A stretch of 64,000 bases of DNA from Arthrobacter sp. GTDB taxonomy: Bacteria; Actinomycetota; Actinomycetes; Actinomycetales; Micrococcaceae. A program made the translations under genes and the position numbers. Position 1 is the stretch's first letter, and the number at the start of each line of letters is the position of its first letter. This document shows positions 50,927 to 59,064 of this stretch, in pieces. Below the pieces are notes generated by a model. It did not search any database. It saw only the letters and a program-made list of their open reading frames with translations, and was not told the DNA's origin. The DNA is taken from the NCBI GenBank assembly GCA_023264815.1, contig JAHFUZ010000024.1, forward strand, positions 1 to 64,000, in the 5' to 3' direction.

Positions 50927-51676
50927 CTAGGACACGCGGATGAAGACCGGTCCCGAACCAACGTTGGCGCTGAACACAACCGTCTGGTTGCCGTTGTAGC
51001 CGCCGTGTACGGCCTGGCCGTTGCCTGCGTAGACCGCGATATGGGCCACACCCGCGCCGCCGTTTGCGTAGTAGATCAGGTCGCCGGGCTGGGCTTCGGC
51101 TGCGCTCACGGTGCGGCCAAGGGAGAGGTAACCTGCGGGCCAGTCGTGGAAGTTGATTCCCACTGCGGCCAGCGAGTTGGTCACCAGCATGGTGCAGTCC
51201 TGGCTGACGCCCAGCTGTGCATACGCTGCAGACAGGATGGCCTGGCCCTTGCCGCTGGCAGCCACCGGAGCGGACGGGCTTGACGCTGCTACCTTGACGG
51301 CGGCGGCGGGCTTTGCCGCGGGAGCGGCCGGTGCCTCAACAACAGGCGCGGGCTCGGGCTCGGCAACGGGGGCCGGTGTGGTGGTGACGGCCGGCTTCTC
51401 GTAGGAGATGGCAATGGTTGACTCTGCCGAAATAACAGCAGGCGCCACGGCGCCGATCTCAACGTTGGAAGCCGACACGGCTTCGTGCTGAACGTTGGTG
51501 TCGGCAGCGTTAGCCGCGATACCGCTGGTCAGGACCAGGCCGGAGGCAGCGGCGATGACCGCGGCCTGCCGACCCATGCCGCCGGCGTTGTCGCCGACTG
51601 CCTTGGCAATGACAGCCAGCGAGTTGGTCTTGGTGACCTCGGCGCGGTGCCGTGCAGCAGTTGCACGTGTAGTCAT
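50927..51676 (-). CDS. Secreted NlpC/P60-type peptidoglycan hydrolase
   Basis: The 249-residue protein has an N-terminal region with AVIAAASGLVLTSGIAANAAD (split) as signal sequence. A Pro/Ala-rich linker (about 90-140) and a C-terminal NlpC/P60-like domain follow. In this domain the catalytic Cys is in VSQDCTMLVTNSLAAVG and the His is in GVAHIAVYAGNGQAVHGG. The catalytic Cys context (DCTML rather than DCSGF) is a variant. It probably cleaves peptide stems in the wall. The start at 51676 has GAGAGAAA nearby. No ydaO-type riboswitch is visible directly upstream, unlike its two neighbours. Confidence 0.85.
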   Translation of the reverse strand: MTTRATAARHRAEVTKTNSLAVIAKAVGDNAGGMGRQAAVIAAASGLVLTSGIAANAADTNVQHEAVSASNVEIGAVAPAVISAESTIAISYEKPAVTTTPAPVAEPEPAPVVEAPAAPAAKPAAAVKVAASSPSAPVAASGKGQAILSAAYAQLGVSQDCTMLVTNSLAAVGINFHDWPAGYLSLGRTVSAAEAQPGDLIYYANGGAGVAHIAVYAGNGQAVHGGYNGNQTVVFSANVGSGPVFIRVS

Positions 51677-51804
51677 TAATTTTCTCTCTTTCGTGTTCCT
51701 CAGGACCGCGGTGGCAGCCCAAGGGTTTTGGACGCGCCGGCATCTTGGGGGTACGCCGGCACGCCCCGAACGGGGATTTAGCGAAGAGTTCCTGCGAAGA
51801 AACG

Positions 51805-51819
51805 CCGGACCTGGTCCGG
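51805..51819 (-). terminator. Short stem-loop after the second NlpC/P60 gene
   Basis: CCGGAC (51805-51810) and GTCCGG (51814-51819) pair with a three-base loop just beyond the stop at 51829, followed by CGTTTCTTC on the minus strand. A short but plausible terminator. Several other small dyads lie in 51677-51804. Confidence 0.5.
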
Positions 51820-51828
51820 AGGTGAGGA

Positions 51829-52566
51829 CTAGCCCAGGGTGTAGAACGAGGACGTTCCCGTTGCTGCTACGGCGTGCAGCAGGGTGCCCTGTGAGGGGTT
51901 CAGCGCGCTGATCATCATGCCGTTGCCAACATAGATGCCCACATGGGCGCCGCCGTTTTGCATAACCAGGTCGCCGGGGGCCGGCGTGGACGTGGGCCGC
52001 ATGGCCGTCCAGGCGTTGGTGCGGGGAATGCTGATGCCGGCCTGGGCGTACACCCACTGGGTGAAGCCGGAGCAGTCCCAGCCATTGGGAGTGGTGCCAC
52101 CCCAGACGTAGGGGCGGCCGATGCCGGTGTAGGCGATGGCGGCCACGCCCGAAGCAGCGGCGGAGGATACGGTGTCCGCGAGCTTGCTCGAAGCATCTTT
52201 GGCTGCACCGGCAGCACCAGCTGCGGTTTCCGACGCGGTGGACTGTGCCCGGACGCGCTCGATCACGGGCGCGGCCGTGGTCTTGACCACGGGACGCTCG
52301 AAGGAAACGGTTGCGGTGGGTGCCGCGGTGACGGCAAGTGCTGCCTGCGCGGATCCGGACTCGGTGGATGCGGACACACCGGCGGTGGTGTCCGCTGCGG
52401 TGGCCGGAAGCCCCATGGTCAGGATCAGGCCTGACGCGGCTGCGATGACGGCAGCCTGGCGACCTACGGTCCCGGCGTTTGCACTGACAGCCTTGGACAC
52501 GGAGCCCAAGGGGTTGGTGCGAACCGTTTGCGCGCGGTGACGCGCAGAATTATGGCGTGAAGACAC
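51829..52566 (-). CDS. Secreted NlpC/P60 peptidoglycan endopeptidase
   Basis: The 245-residue protein has a signal region (GRQAAVIAAASGLILTMGLPATAAD, split), a short linker and a C-terminal NlpC/P60 domain. This domain has GRPYVWGGTTPNGWDCSGFTQWV (catalytic Cys in DCSGF), the His in GGAHVGIYVGNG and the downstream MMISAL. It shares the N-terminal AVIAAASGL stretch with the gene at 51676, suggesting an old duplication. It starts with GTG at 52566 with GAGAGG upstream, directly behind a ydaO-type riboswitch. It likely acts outside the membrane at the septum. Confidence 0.93.
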   Translation of the reverse strand: MSSRHNSARHRAQTVRTNPLGSVSKAVSANAGTVGRQAAVIAAASGLILTMGLPATAADTTAGVSASTESGSAQAALAVTAAPTATVSFERPVVKTTAAPVIERVRAQSTASETAAGAAGAAKDASSKLADTVSSAAASGVAAIAYTGIGRPYVWGGTTPNGWDCSGFTQWVYAQAGISIPRTNAWTAMRPTSTPAPGDLVMQNGGAHVGIYVGNGMMISALNPSQGTLLHAVAATGTSSFYTLG

Positions 52567-52583
52567 GAAGGTAGCCTCTCCCA

Positions 52584-52755
52584 ATGCCTGCGAGGTGAGC
52601 TGTCGGATTCGGATGGGAGTGCACCCGGCCGCGCCGCTTCCTGGGAAGCTTTGCGACTTAACCCCAAGGCCTTCAGATTTCGAAGGCCAAATTTGGTTCC
52701 CCCGCCCCTGCCAGACGAATTCATGCGAACGGACCTTGAGCGGTGGCAGAGCTAG
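52584..52755 (-). promoter_or_regulatory. ydaO-type c-di-AMP riboswitch, copy 1
   Basis: On the minus strand the leader has the conserved GGGGGAACCA (52703-52694), a GGGGTTAAGT segment (52665-52656) and the 3' ATCCGAATCCGACAGCTCAC block (52613 and down). These are landmarks of the ydaO/yuaA riboswitch that binds c-di-AMP and, in actinobacteria, precedes wall-hydrolase genes. It shares these with copy 2 despite different spacers. High c-di-AMP would be expected to lower expression. Confidence 0.85.
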
Positions 52756-52770
52756 GCAATCCACTCAAGA

Positions 52771-52795
52771 GCGTCAACTTCGGAAAAGTTGACGC
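52771..52795. terminator. 10-bp stem-loop between the M23 gene and the riboswitch
   Basis: GCGTCAACTT (52771-52780) pairs perfectly with AAGTTGACGC (52786-52795), loop of five. It could end the M23 peptidase transcript. It also contains a minus-strand TTGACG that might serve as a -35 for the riboswitch RNA. Confidence 0.5.
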
Positions 52796-52826
52796 GGTTT
52801 AGACGTTACAGGGTTTCCGGGCCAAT

Positions 52827-52852
52827 GTCACATTCAGGTCACGGCATGTCAC
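52827..52852 (-). promoter_or_regulatory. Triple GTGAC direct repeat, MtrA-like
   Basis: On the minus strand GTGAC occurs three times (starts at 52852, 52842 and 52831), spaced by 10 and 11 bases, one helical turn. This resembles MtrA response-regulator sites in actinobacteria, which control NlpC/P60 hydrolases. It is upstream of the riboswitch of the gene at 52566. Confidence 0.35.
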
Positions 52853-52883
52853 CGAGATTTGAGAGTTGGCCATCATTTTTGGC

Positions 52884-53708
52884 TTAGAGCCAGCCGGTGG
52901 GGTCGACGACTTCGCCGTTGACCTGGACCTCGAAATGGAGGTGGCAGCCGGTGGAGGCCCCCGTGGTACCGCTGAGGGCCACAACCTGGCCGCGGGTCAC
53001 GGTCTGGCCGACGGACACACTGGCCGAGGACAGGTGGTTGTACGTGGTTTCCAGGCCGTTTCCGTGGTCAACTACCACGCGGTTGCCGCCGCCGTACTGG
53101 TGCCAGCCCACGAAGGTAACGGTTCCGCTGGCGGCGGCCAGCACGGAGGTGCCACACTGGGCCACATAGTCCTGGCCGCGGTGGAAGTCTCCGCTGCCGC
53201 CCGTGATGGGGCTGATGCGGAACCCGAACGGGGAAGCCGTGACCAGCGTTGCCAGCGGCGCACCCAGGCTGCCCGCGGACGCCGCGCGCGTAATGGAACC
53301 GGCGGACTGTGCACTGAGCAGCTGCTTCAACTTGCCGTCAGGATCCCCCTGGGTCACCACCGACGAACGGCTGAAATCTATCCGGGCCCCTGCTTCCGCG
53401 GAAACCTCGGGCTGCGGAGCTGCGGTTACGGCAGAAACGGACTGGCCAGGCTGCTGGTCCGCCATGACCGGGCCGGTCACAGGTACCGCCACGGTCAGGG
53501 CCAGGCCGGTGGCCGCAAGGGCGATGCCGGCCTTTTGGCCGATGCCGCTGGCGGCTGCGAAATCAGTGACTTGGCGGAATGCGCCCCGGCGGCGGCGGGC
53601 TTCGCGCTGCGGATCACGGGGCCTCTCCGCGGTAAATTCTTCGGCCGCGCGAGGGGCCTGGGGCGGGCCCGCCGCACGGCGACGGCCCCTGGTGTGTTGC
53701 GTGGTCAA
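52884..53708 (-). CDS. Secreted M23 (LytM-type) peptidase
   Basis: The 274-residue protein has an Arg-rich N-terminus, a single hydrophobic segment (GIALAATGLALTVAVPVTG) and a C-terminal M23 domain. The metal-binding motifs are GGSGDFHRGQDYVA (first His/Asp), HQYGGGNRVVVDHGNGLETTYNHLS and HLHFEVQVNG (HxH). It is a glycyl-glycine type or LytM-like wall peptidase, active or serving as activator of amidases outside the membrane. It starts with TTG at 53708 and has GAGAGG eight bases upstream. It follows a ydaO-type riboswitch. Confidence 0.92.
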   Translation of the reverse strand: MTTQHTRGRRRAAGPPQAPRAAEEFTAERPRDPQREARRRRGAFRQVTDFAAASGIGQKAGIALAATGLALTVAVPVTGPVMADQQPGQSVSAVTAAPQPEVSAEAGARIDFSRSSVVTQGDPDGKLKQLLSAQSAGSITRAASAGSLGAPLATLVTASPFGFRISPITGGSGDFHRGQDYVAQCGTSVLAAASGTVTFVGWHQYGGGNRVVVDHGNGLETTYNHLSSASVSVGQTVTRGQVVALSGTTGASTGCHLHFEVQVNGEVVDPTGWL

Positions 53709-53727
53709 GAACAGTTCCTCTCTGGCT

Positions 53728-53945
53728 AGCCTGCGAAGTTAGCTGTCGGATTCGGGTCAGAGAGTTCAAAGACCCGGTCCGCCGTGACAAGCACTTTGCG
53801 CAGAGATATCCCGAGAGGATCCTTCGCTGGAAGAGGCTTGCTGCTGACGGACTTCACCCCAAGGCAGCCTTGCGACTGCCGGTTGTGGTTCCCCCGCCTC
53901 TGCCAGTTGGTGACTCGTGCACCTGATCCGCTGGCAGAGCTCGGC
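53728..53945 (-). promoter_or_regulatory. ydaO-type c-di-AMP riboswitch, copy 2
   Basis: Minus-strand landmarks are GGGGGAACCA (53895-53886), GGGGTGAAG (53860-53852) and CCGAATCCGACAGCTAACTT (from 53755). The extra length relative to copy 1 is in the P1 and variable stems. It lies between a good promoter and the M23 peptidase start. The gap 53709-54109 otherwise contains only the promoter. Confidence 0.87.
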
Positions 53946-53986
53946 TCCGGATCAGGTAACGCTTTTATATCGACGCTTGAGGTTTA

Positions 53987-54016
53987 ACTATAGGCGATCG
54001 AATGAGAGGGTAACAA
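53987..54016 (-). promoter_or_regulatory. Promoter of the M23 peptidase riboswitch transcript
   Basis: TTGTTA (54016-54011) and TATAGT (53992-53987) are spaced by 18 bp on the minus strand, about 40 bp upstream of the riboswitch. The -10 matches five of six consensus bases. Confidence 0.6.
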
Positions 54017-54109
54017 TTCCGTTATTTTTTGCGAACCAGGCAGCAGTGCGCTAGGGCATGCCGGAAGCCGGGAGGCCGCACTCACTCCCAGGACGCGGGT
54101 CAGGCGTTC

Positions 54110-54802
54110 TCAGCCAACGGAAACGAAAACGTGCGCCGCTACTTCCGGAGGGAGTTCGAGCGCTCCCTCAATCCCCGGCACACGTACGGAAATATACTCT
54201 CCAACGCGCTCCAGCGAGACCGACGCGCCGGGGCGGATACCACCTTCATCCAGCTGGACCAACAGTTCAGGCTCCACCTGGATGGGCTCAGCCAACCGGC
54301 TGACCGTTACACTCGACGTCGGCCCGTAGCCCTGCATCGCGTCTACGAGATTAATCACACCGGAGTCCGGCAGCATGGCCGCACCGCCCAGGGCAGCGAG
54401 GCCGGGGATGGGATTGCCGTAAGGCGATCGAGTGGGATGGTCGAGGAGCTCGTAAATGCGGCGCTCCACCCGCTCGCTCATCACGTGCTCCCAGCGGCAT
54501 GCCTCGTCATGGACGTAAGCCCAGTCCAGGCCGATAACGTCGGCCAGGAGGCGCTCAGCGAGCCGGTGCTTCCGCATAACTTCGGTGGCGCGTTTGCGCC
54601 CGGCCTCGGTGAGCTCCAGGTGGCGGTCTCCGGACACTACGACGAGCCCGTCACGCTCCATCCGGCCGACGGTTTGGGACACCGTTGGACCGGAGTGGCG
54701 CAGCCGCTCGGCGATGCGCGCGCGAAGGGCAACGATGTTTTCTTCTTCAAGTTCCAAAATGGTTCGAAGATACATCTCAGTGGTATCAATCAGATCCGTC
54801 AT
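54110..54802 (-). CDS. ideR: Iron-dependent repressor of the DtxR/IdeR family
   Basis: The 230-residue protein has the DtxR winged helix ([35 protein letters not shown]), the metal-binding and dimer domain with [19 protein letters not shown] and [15 protein letters not shown] (conserved Glu/His/Cys ligands), and a C-terminal SH3-like domain (about 150-225). The length of 230 fits IdeR more than MntR. It senses Fe(II) and represses uptake genes at 19-bp palindromes; none is searched here. It is divergent from serC. Confidence 0.9.
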   Translation of the reverse strand: MTDLIDTTEMYLRTILELEEENIVALRARIAERLRHSGPTVSQTVGRMERDGLVVVSGDRHLELTEAGRKRATEVMRKHRLAERLLADVIGLDWAYVHDEACRWEHVMSERVERRIYELLDHPTRSPYGNPIPGLAALGGAAMLPDSGVINLVDAMQGYGPTSSVTVSRLAEPIQVEPELLVQLDEGGIRPGASVSLERVGEYISVRVPGIEGALELPPEVAAHVFVSVG

Positions 54803-54900
54803 CCAGCTCAGCTCCTCGAGCGCAGTACCTTGCGTTGTCCCACCGTATCGCGTTCCAGCCGCGGCGAGGTCCGGTGAAAAGCTTAACCTATTTTGAGTTT

Positions 54901-54919
54901 GTCCGGATAATTTCCGGAC
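54901..54919. promoter_or_regulatory. Inverted repeat in the ideR-serC divergent gap
   Basis: GTCCGG and CCGGAC flank ATAATTT (19 bp in all). It overlaps a GATAAT that could be a -10 for serC. It may be an operator or a start-proximal hairpin. No regulator can be named. Confidence 0.35.
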
Positions 54920-55078
54920 GGTGGAAATCGTCTCACAGAGCAGACTATGACGGGGCCGGTTCCCGCCCGATCCGGGGTTTCAGGCAGAATAAAAGCGGCC
55001 CTCGTTGCAGTCACCGATGACCGCCGGCCACCCACCGTCCCGGACGCCAACCACGTCCATGCCGAAATTGGAGCCCCT

Positions 55079-56209
55079 GTGAGCGAAACCAGCATCACTA
55101 TCCCTGCCGAACTCCTGCCCCAGGACGGACGCTTTGGTGCGGGACCTTCCAAGGTCAGGCCGGAGCAGATCGAGGCACTCTCGGCAGCGTCCAAGACCAT
55201 CCTGGGCACCTCCCACCGCCAGGCCCCGGTCAAGAAGCTGGTCGGTTCGGTCCGCGACGGACTCAGCCAGTTCTTCCGCGCTCCGGAAGGATATGAAGTT
55301 GTCCTCGGCGTCGGCGGCTCCACCGCCTTCTGGGACATTGCCAGCTTCGGCCTGGTGGAGAAGAAGGCCCAGCATCTGTCCTTTGGTGAGTTCGGCTCCA
55401 AGTTCGCCTCGGCCACCAACAAGGCCCCCTTCCTGGACGCCTCCTCCATCATCAAGGCCGAGCCCGGCACCCGCCCGGTTGCCCAGGCCGAAGCCGGCGT
55501 GGACGTTTACGCCTGGCCGCAGAACGAAACCTCCACCGGTGTGGCTGCGCCCGTCAAGCGCGTGGAGGGCGCCGATTCCGGTTCCCTGGTCCTGGTGGAC
55601 GCCACGTCCGCTGCCGGTGGCCTGGACGTGGACGTTGCCGAGTCAGACGTCTACTACTTCGCACCGCAGAAGAACTTCGCGTCCGACGGCGGCCTCTGGC
55701 TGGGCCTCTTCTCCCCCGCTGCGCTGGAGCGCGCTGCCCGGGTCAAGGCCAGCGGACGCTGGATCCCGGACTTCCTGGATCTCCAGACGGCCATCGACAA
55801 CTCCCGGCTGAACCAGACGTACAACACGCCCTCGCTGTCCACGCTGGTGACCCTGGACAACCAGGTGCAGTGGCTGAACACCAACGGCGGCCTCGACTTC
55901 GCCAGCAAGCGCACGGCCGACTCTGCGGGCCGGGTCTACGCGTGGGCAGAAGCGTCCGGGTACGCCACCCCGTTCGTGGCCAGGGCCGAAGACCGCTCCA
56001 ACGTTATTGCCACCATCGACTTCGACGACTCGATCGATGCCGCGGCCATCGCCAAGGTGCTGCGCGCCAACGGCGTGGTGGACACCGAGCCCTACCGCAA
56101 GCTGGGCCGCAACCAGCTCCGGATCGCCACCTTCGTTGCCATCGAGCCGGACGACATCACGGCCCTGCTCGCCAGCATCGACTACGTGGTGGGCGAACTG
56201 CTCAAGTAG
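55079..56209 (+). CDS. serC: Phosphoserine transaminase
   Basis: The 376-residue PLP enzyme has FGAGPSKVRPEQIEAL, LGTSHRQAPVKKLV, VLGVGGSTAFWDIASFGL, the lysine in FAPQKNFASDGGLWLGL (Schiff-base Lys about 199) and YNTPSLSTLVTL. It converts 3-phosphohydroxypyruvate to phosphoserine in serine synthesis. This is the actinobacterial type (about 375 residues). I chose the GTG at 55079, five bases after GGAG; the frame extends to 54947. A strong terminator follows. Confidence 0.95.
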   Translation: MSETSITIPAELLPQDGRFGAGPSKVRPEQIEALSAASKTILGTSHRQAPVKKLVGSVRDGLSQFFRAPEGYEVVLGVGGSTAFWDIASFGLVEKKAQHLSFGEFGSKFASATNKAPFLDASSIIKAEPGTRPVAQAEAGVDVYAWPQNETSTGVAAPVKRVEGADSGSLVLVDATSAAGGLDVDVAESDVYYFAPQKNFASDGGLWLGLFSPAALERAARVKASGRWIPDFLDLQTAIDNSRLNQTYNTPSLSTLVTLDNQVQWLNTNGGLDFASKRTADSAGRVYAWAEASGYATPFVARAEDRSNVIATIDFDDSIDAAAIAKVLRANGVVDTEPYRKLGRNQLRIATFVAIEPDDITALLASIDYVVGELLK

Positions 56210-56223
56210 CTTCTGCGCGGCGC

Positions 56224-56248
56224 GGACGGCCCCCTGGGGGGGCCGTCC
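56224..56248. terminator. Terminator between serC and the MFS gene
   Basis: GGACGGCCCCC (56224-56234) pairs with GGGGGCCGTCC (56238-56248), an 11-bp stem with a three-base loop, between the convergent genes. It can end both transcripts. Confidence 0.75.
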
Positions 56249-56253
56249 CGGCG

Positions 56254-57573
56254 TCAGCGTCCGACGGCGTCGCCCGGGTCCGGTGCCCTGGCGGCGCCGT
56301 TTGTTGTGTCCCCCAGGGTGGAGACGACGCGAAAGTAGCGGAGCCCGCGGGCGCGCCGGTTGAACGCGAGCCTGAGATGCTGCGCGCGGATGATCCACAC
56401 CATGCCGATCAGCGCGGCGATGATCCCGGAGGCGGCTGCCACGCCAAGTGACCAGCGCGCACCTGCCACGTTGGCCACCCAGCCCACCAGCGGCGCGCCG
56501 ATGGGTGTGCCGCCCATAAAGATGGCCATGTACAGGGCCATCACCCGGCCGCGTATCACCGGGTCCGTGGTGGTCTGGACGTAGCCGTTCGCGCTGGTCA
56601 TCATGGTGATGGCAAACAGCCCCACGGGAACCAGGGCAACACCGAACCAGAAGTAGTCGGGGGCCAGTGAAGCGAGCCCGGAGGTCACTCCAAAGGCCCC
56701 GGCAGCGCCGAAGATCATCCGGAGCCTGGGTTTGCCGCGGCCGGCAGAGAGCAGGGCCCCCGCGACGGATCCAATGGCCATAATCGAATTCATCAGGCCG
56801 AAGGCGCTGGCGTCGAGCCCGAACTCCGTCCCCACCATGGCAGCGATGAACAGCACAAAGTTCAGCCCGAGGGTGCCCACAATGAAGACAGCCACCAGCA
56901 CCACCACGATGTCCGGCCGGAACCGCACATAGCGCAGGCCCTCCCGGATGCGCCCTTTGCCGGGTGCTGCGCGGGGAAGCTGCCGCAAGGACGCCGTCGG
57001 GATTTTCCAGAGGCTCAGGAGCATGGCCAGGAACGTGCCGGTGTTGATCAGGAACACCCAGCCCGGCCCCACACCGACGGTCAGGATGCCGGCCACTGCC
57101 GGACCGATCATGCGGGCCACGTTGAAGGAGGCGCTGTTCAGGGCCACGGCATTGGGCAGGTAATCGTCCCGGACAAGTTCCGAAACGAAGGTCTGGCGGA
57201 CCGGCGCGTCGAGAGCGGACACCATGCCCAGCAGCAGGGCAAAGGCATAGACATGCCACAACTGGCCTGCGCCGAGGACCACCAGGACACCCAGCCCGGT
57301 GCTGAGCAGGGCCATCACCGACTGGGTCATGACCAGCAGCTGCCTGCGGCTGTACCGGTCCGCCACGAGCCCGGCGACCGGGGCCAGGAAGAGCTGGGGT
57401 CCCAGCTGGAGGGCCATGGTGATGCCCATGGCCCCGGCGTCGTGATCAGTCAGGTGGTCGAACACCAGCCAGTCCTGGGCCGTCCGCTGCATCCAGGTTC
57501 CGATGTTGGAGACCAGGGCGCCGATGAACCAGATCCGGTAATTGAGGATGTGCAGGGATTTGAAGGTGGACAT
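56254..57573 (-). CDS. MFS transporter (EntS/MFS_3-like exporter)
   Basis: The protein (about 439 residues) has 12 hydrophobic segments and the MFS_3 layout: NYRIWFIGALVSNIGTWMQR at the start, the loop GLVADRYSRRQLLV, ALDAPVRQTFVSELV, and RGRVMALYMAIFMGGTPIGA in TM10-11. This group includes siderophore and drug exporters. A 30-residue polar tail follows. The frame opens with GTG at 57576; I take the ATG one codon later. It is alone and its substrate is unknown. Confidence 0.9.
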   Translation of the reverse strand: MSTFKSLHILNYRIWFIGALVSNIGTWMQRTAQDWLVFDHLTDHDAGAMGITMALQLGPQLFLAPVAGLVADRYSRRQLLVMTQSVMALLSTGLGVLVVLGAGQLWHVYAFALLLGMVSALDAPVRQTFVSELVRDDYLPNAVALNSASFNVARMIGPAVAGILTVGVGPGWVFLINTGTFLAMLLSLWKIPTASLRQLPRAAPGKGRIREGLRYVRFRPDIVVVLVAVFIVGTLGLNFVLFIAAMVGTEFGLDASAFGLMNSIMAIGSVAGALLSAGRGKPRLRMIFGAAGAFGVTSGLASLAPDYFWFGVALVPVGLFAITMMTSANGYVQTTTDPVIRGRVMALYMAIFMGGTPIGAPLVGWVANVAGARWSLGVAAASGIIAALIGMVWIIRAQHLRLAFNRRARGLRYFRVVSTLGDTTNGAARAPDPGDAVGR

Positions 57574-57617
57574 CACTGCCGGCCTTCGTGGAGGTCAACC
57601 CTGCGCGTGACCAACTG

Positions 57618-58184
57618 CTAGTCAGCCTCGCCGGCGGGTTCGTCGTCGCTGGCTTCGTCTTCGCCGGATTCGTCCGAGTCGTCCTCATCGGCTTCGCGGT
57701 CCACAGAGGCCTCCCCGTACTGGCCGGCGGACCCGGGGATGTCAGCGGCGGCTGCACCGGCCTCGTCGTCCTCGGCTGCCTGGGCGTCTTCGGGGCGCAC
57801 ACGTTCTGCCCACGGCACCCACTCCGGGGACAGGATGGAGTCGGCTGACGGGAGGAGGCCCAACTCGCTGACGGTGACCACTTTCGAGCGGGAGTTCCGG
57901 GTTACCACTGCGTACCACTGCCAGCCCTGGTAACCGGGCAGTTTGGATTCGAAAAGGTGCGTGACCAGGCGGTCGCCCTCGCTCTTGGCGGCGATGTGCG
58001 CGCCGATGTCCGAGGGCGCCGTGATGCTTTCCACCGCGGCGCGGGCCACGTCGACGGCGGCCGCGAGGAAGGCGTCCGGTTTGCCGGTGCGCCACACGGG
58101 CACGCCGGCGCGTGGCTTGGCAACAGGCTTGGCGGCTGCCTGCCCGGCTGCCTCGGTGTCCGGCTGTTCAGCTTCCGGGTTCAT
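57618..58184 (-). CDS. DUF3027 family protein
   Basis: The 188-residue protein has the DUF3027 layout: VWRTGKPDAFLAAAVDVARA, HIAAKSEGDRLVTHLFES, GYQGWQWYAVVTR and WVPWAERVRPEDA. A strongly acidic tail (about 145-188; DREADEDDSDESGED) ends it. The family is actinobacterial and usually lies next to a cold-shock-domain gene, as here (nine bases downstream of it). Function is unknown. The start is the ATG at 58184, after two TTG codons. Confidence 0.85.
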   Translation of the reverse strand: MNPEAEQPDTEAAGQAAAKPVAKPRAGVPVWRTGKPDAFLAAAVDVARAAVESITAPSDIGAHIAAKSEGDRLVTHLFESKLPGYQGWQWYAVVTRNSRSKVVTVSELGLLPSADSILSPEWVPWAERVRPEDAQAAEDDEAGAAAADIPGSAGQYGEASVDREADEDDSDESGEDEASDDEPAGEAD

Positions 58185-58193
58185 CAACAAGGC

Positions 58194-58577
58194 CTAAACG
58201 TCCAGCTCGTCGGCAACCTTACGCAGTGCCGCCGCGATGGCCTTGCCCTTGTTGCCTTCCGGGTACTTGCCCGCGGACAGGGTGCCTGAGAGGTTGTCCA
58301 GTACGGTCACCAGGTCCTGAACCAGCGGGGCCAGGTCACGGGCGCTGGGCCGCTTGGCCTTGGCGATGGACGGGGTCTTGTCCAGGACGCGAAGGCCCAG
58401 CGCCTGGGCGCCCTTGCGGCCGTCGGCGACGCCGAACTCAACCCGGGTGCCGGCTTTCAGGTCCGTGACGCCTTCGGGCAGCGATGATTTGGGCAGGAAA
58501 ACTTCCTGGCCGTCTTCGCCAGCGAGGAATCCGAAACCTTTTTCCTTGTCATACCACTTGACCTTGCCGGTAGGCAC
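58194..58577 (-). CDS. Cold-shock-domain protein with C-terminal extension
   Basis: The 127-residue protein has a cold-shock domain in the first 65 residues: GKVKWYDKEKGFGFL (RNP1 region) and EVFLPKSSLPEG (RNP2, with PK in place of the usual HxS). A 60-residue helical extension follows (ARDLAPLVQDLVTVLDNLSG). Such extended forms are common in actinobacteria. It binds single-stranded nucleic acid. I chose the GTG at 58577 because GAAGAAGG lies eight bases upstream. It is coupled to DUF3027. Confidence 0.9.
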   Translation of the reverse strand: MPTGKVKWYDKEKGFGFLAGEDGQEVFLPKSSLPEGVTDLKAGTRVEFGVADGRKGAQALGLRVLDKTPSIAKAKRPSARDLAPLVQDLVTVLDNLSGTLSAGKYPEGNKGKAIAAALRKVADELDV

Positions 58578-58820
58578 GTAATCAACCTTCTTCGTTCTTG
58601 CGTCGTGAGACACGGCCGGCAGTCACCGCATCCGCACCGATGTGCGGGTTCAGGGTATGACAGCACGGACCGTGTTGGTCTGTTGCTTCAAGGTTATCCT
58701 GCCGGGCCGGGTTTCCTGCTTTCATTGGCAGTTCCGCTGCCACCGTGACCGGGCCTCCCAGCCCGGCGCCCGCCCGGGCGGCACACCGGCCTCAGCGCCC
58801 CGCCTGTTAGCGTTACGTGC

Positions 58821-59054
58821 ATGACACCCTCGCGTTACCGGCGCCCCCTGATGATCTGCGCAGCGGTTGTTGCCGTCCTGTCCCTCGTCGCGGTAGGCGC
58901 GGTGATGGCGCTGGCTTTCGCCGGCGTGGCCGCGCCTGCCTGGGTGACATCCATCGCTTTGTACGGCCTGCCCGTGGCTTTCCTGCTGATGCTCTTCCTG
59001 GTCCTGGACAGTGTGGCGGGCAGGCGCCGGGCGGGAAAGTCCGGCGGGCTGTAA
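58821..59054 (+). CDS. Small two-segment membrane protein
   Basis: The 77-residue protein has two hydrophobic helices (about 10-33 and 42-62) and a basic C-terminus (GRRRAGKSG). No family is recognised. It is divergent from the cold-shock gene and lies 10 bp upstream of the helicase-associated gene. The start is ATG at 58821; no strong ribosome site is seen. Confidence 0.6.
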   Translation: MTPSRYRRPLMICAAVVAVLSLVAVGAVMALAFAGVAAPAWVTSIALYGLPVAFLLMLFLVLDSVAGRRRAGKSGGL

Positions 59055-59064
59055 CGTTGGACTG

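Noticed and set aside
51677..51828. A third ydaO riboswitch ahead of the gene at 51676
   Set aside because: The leader is only about 150 bp and lacks the GGGGGAACCA and CCGAATCCGACAGCT blocks; it holds only small dyads.
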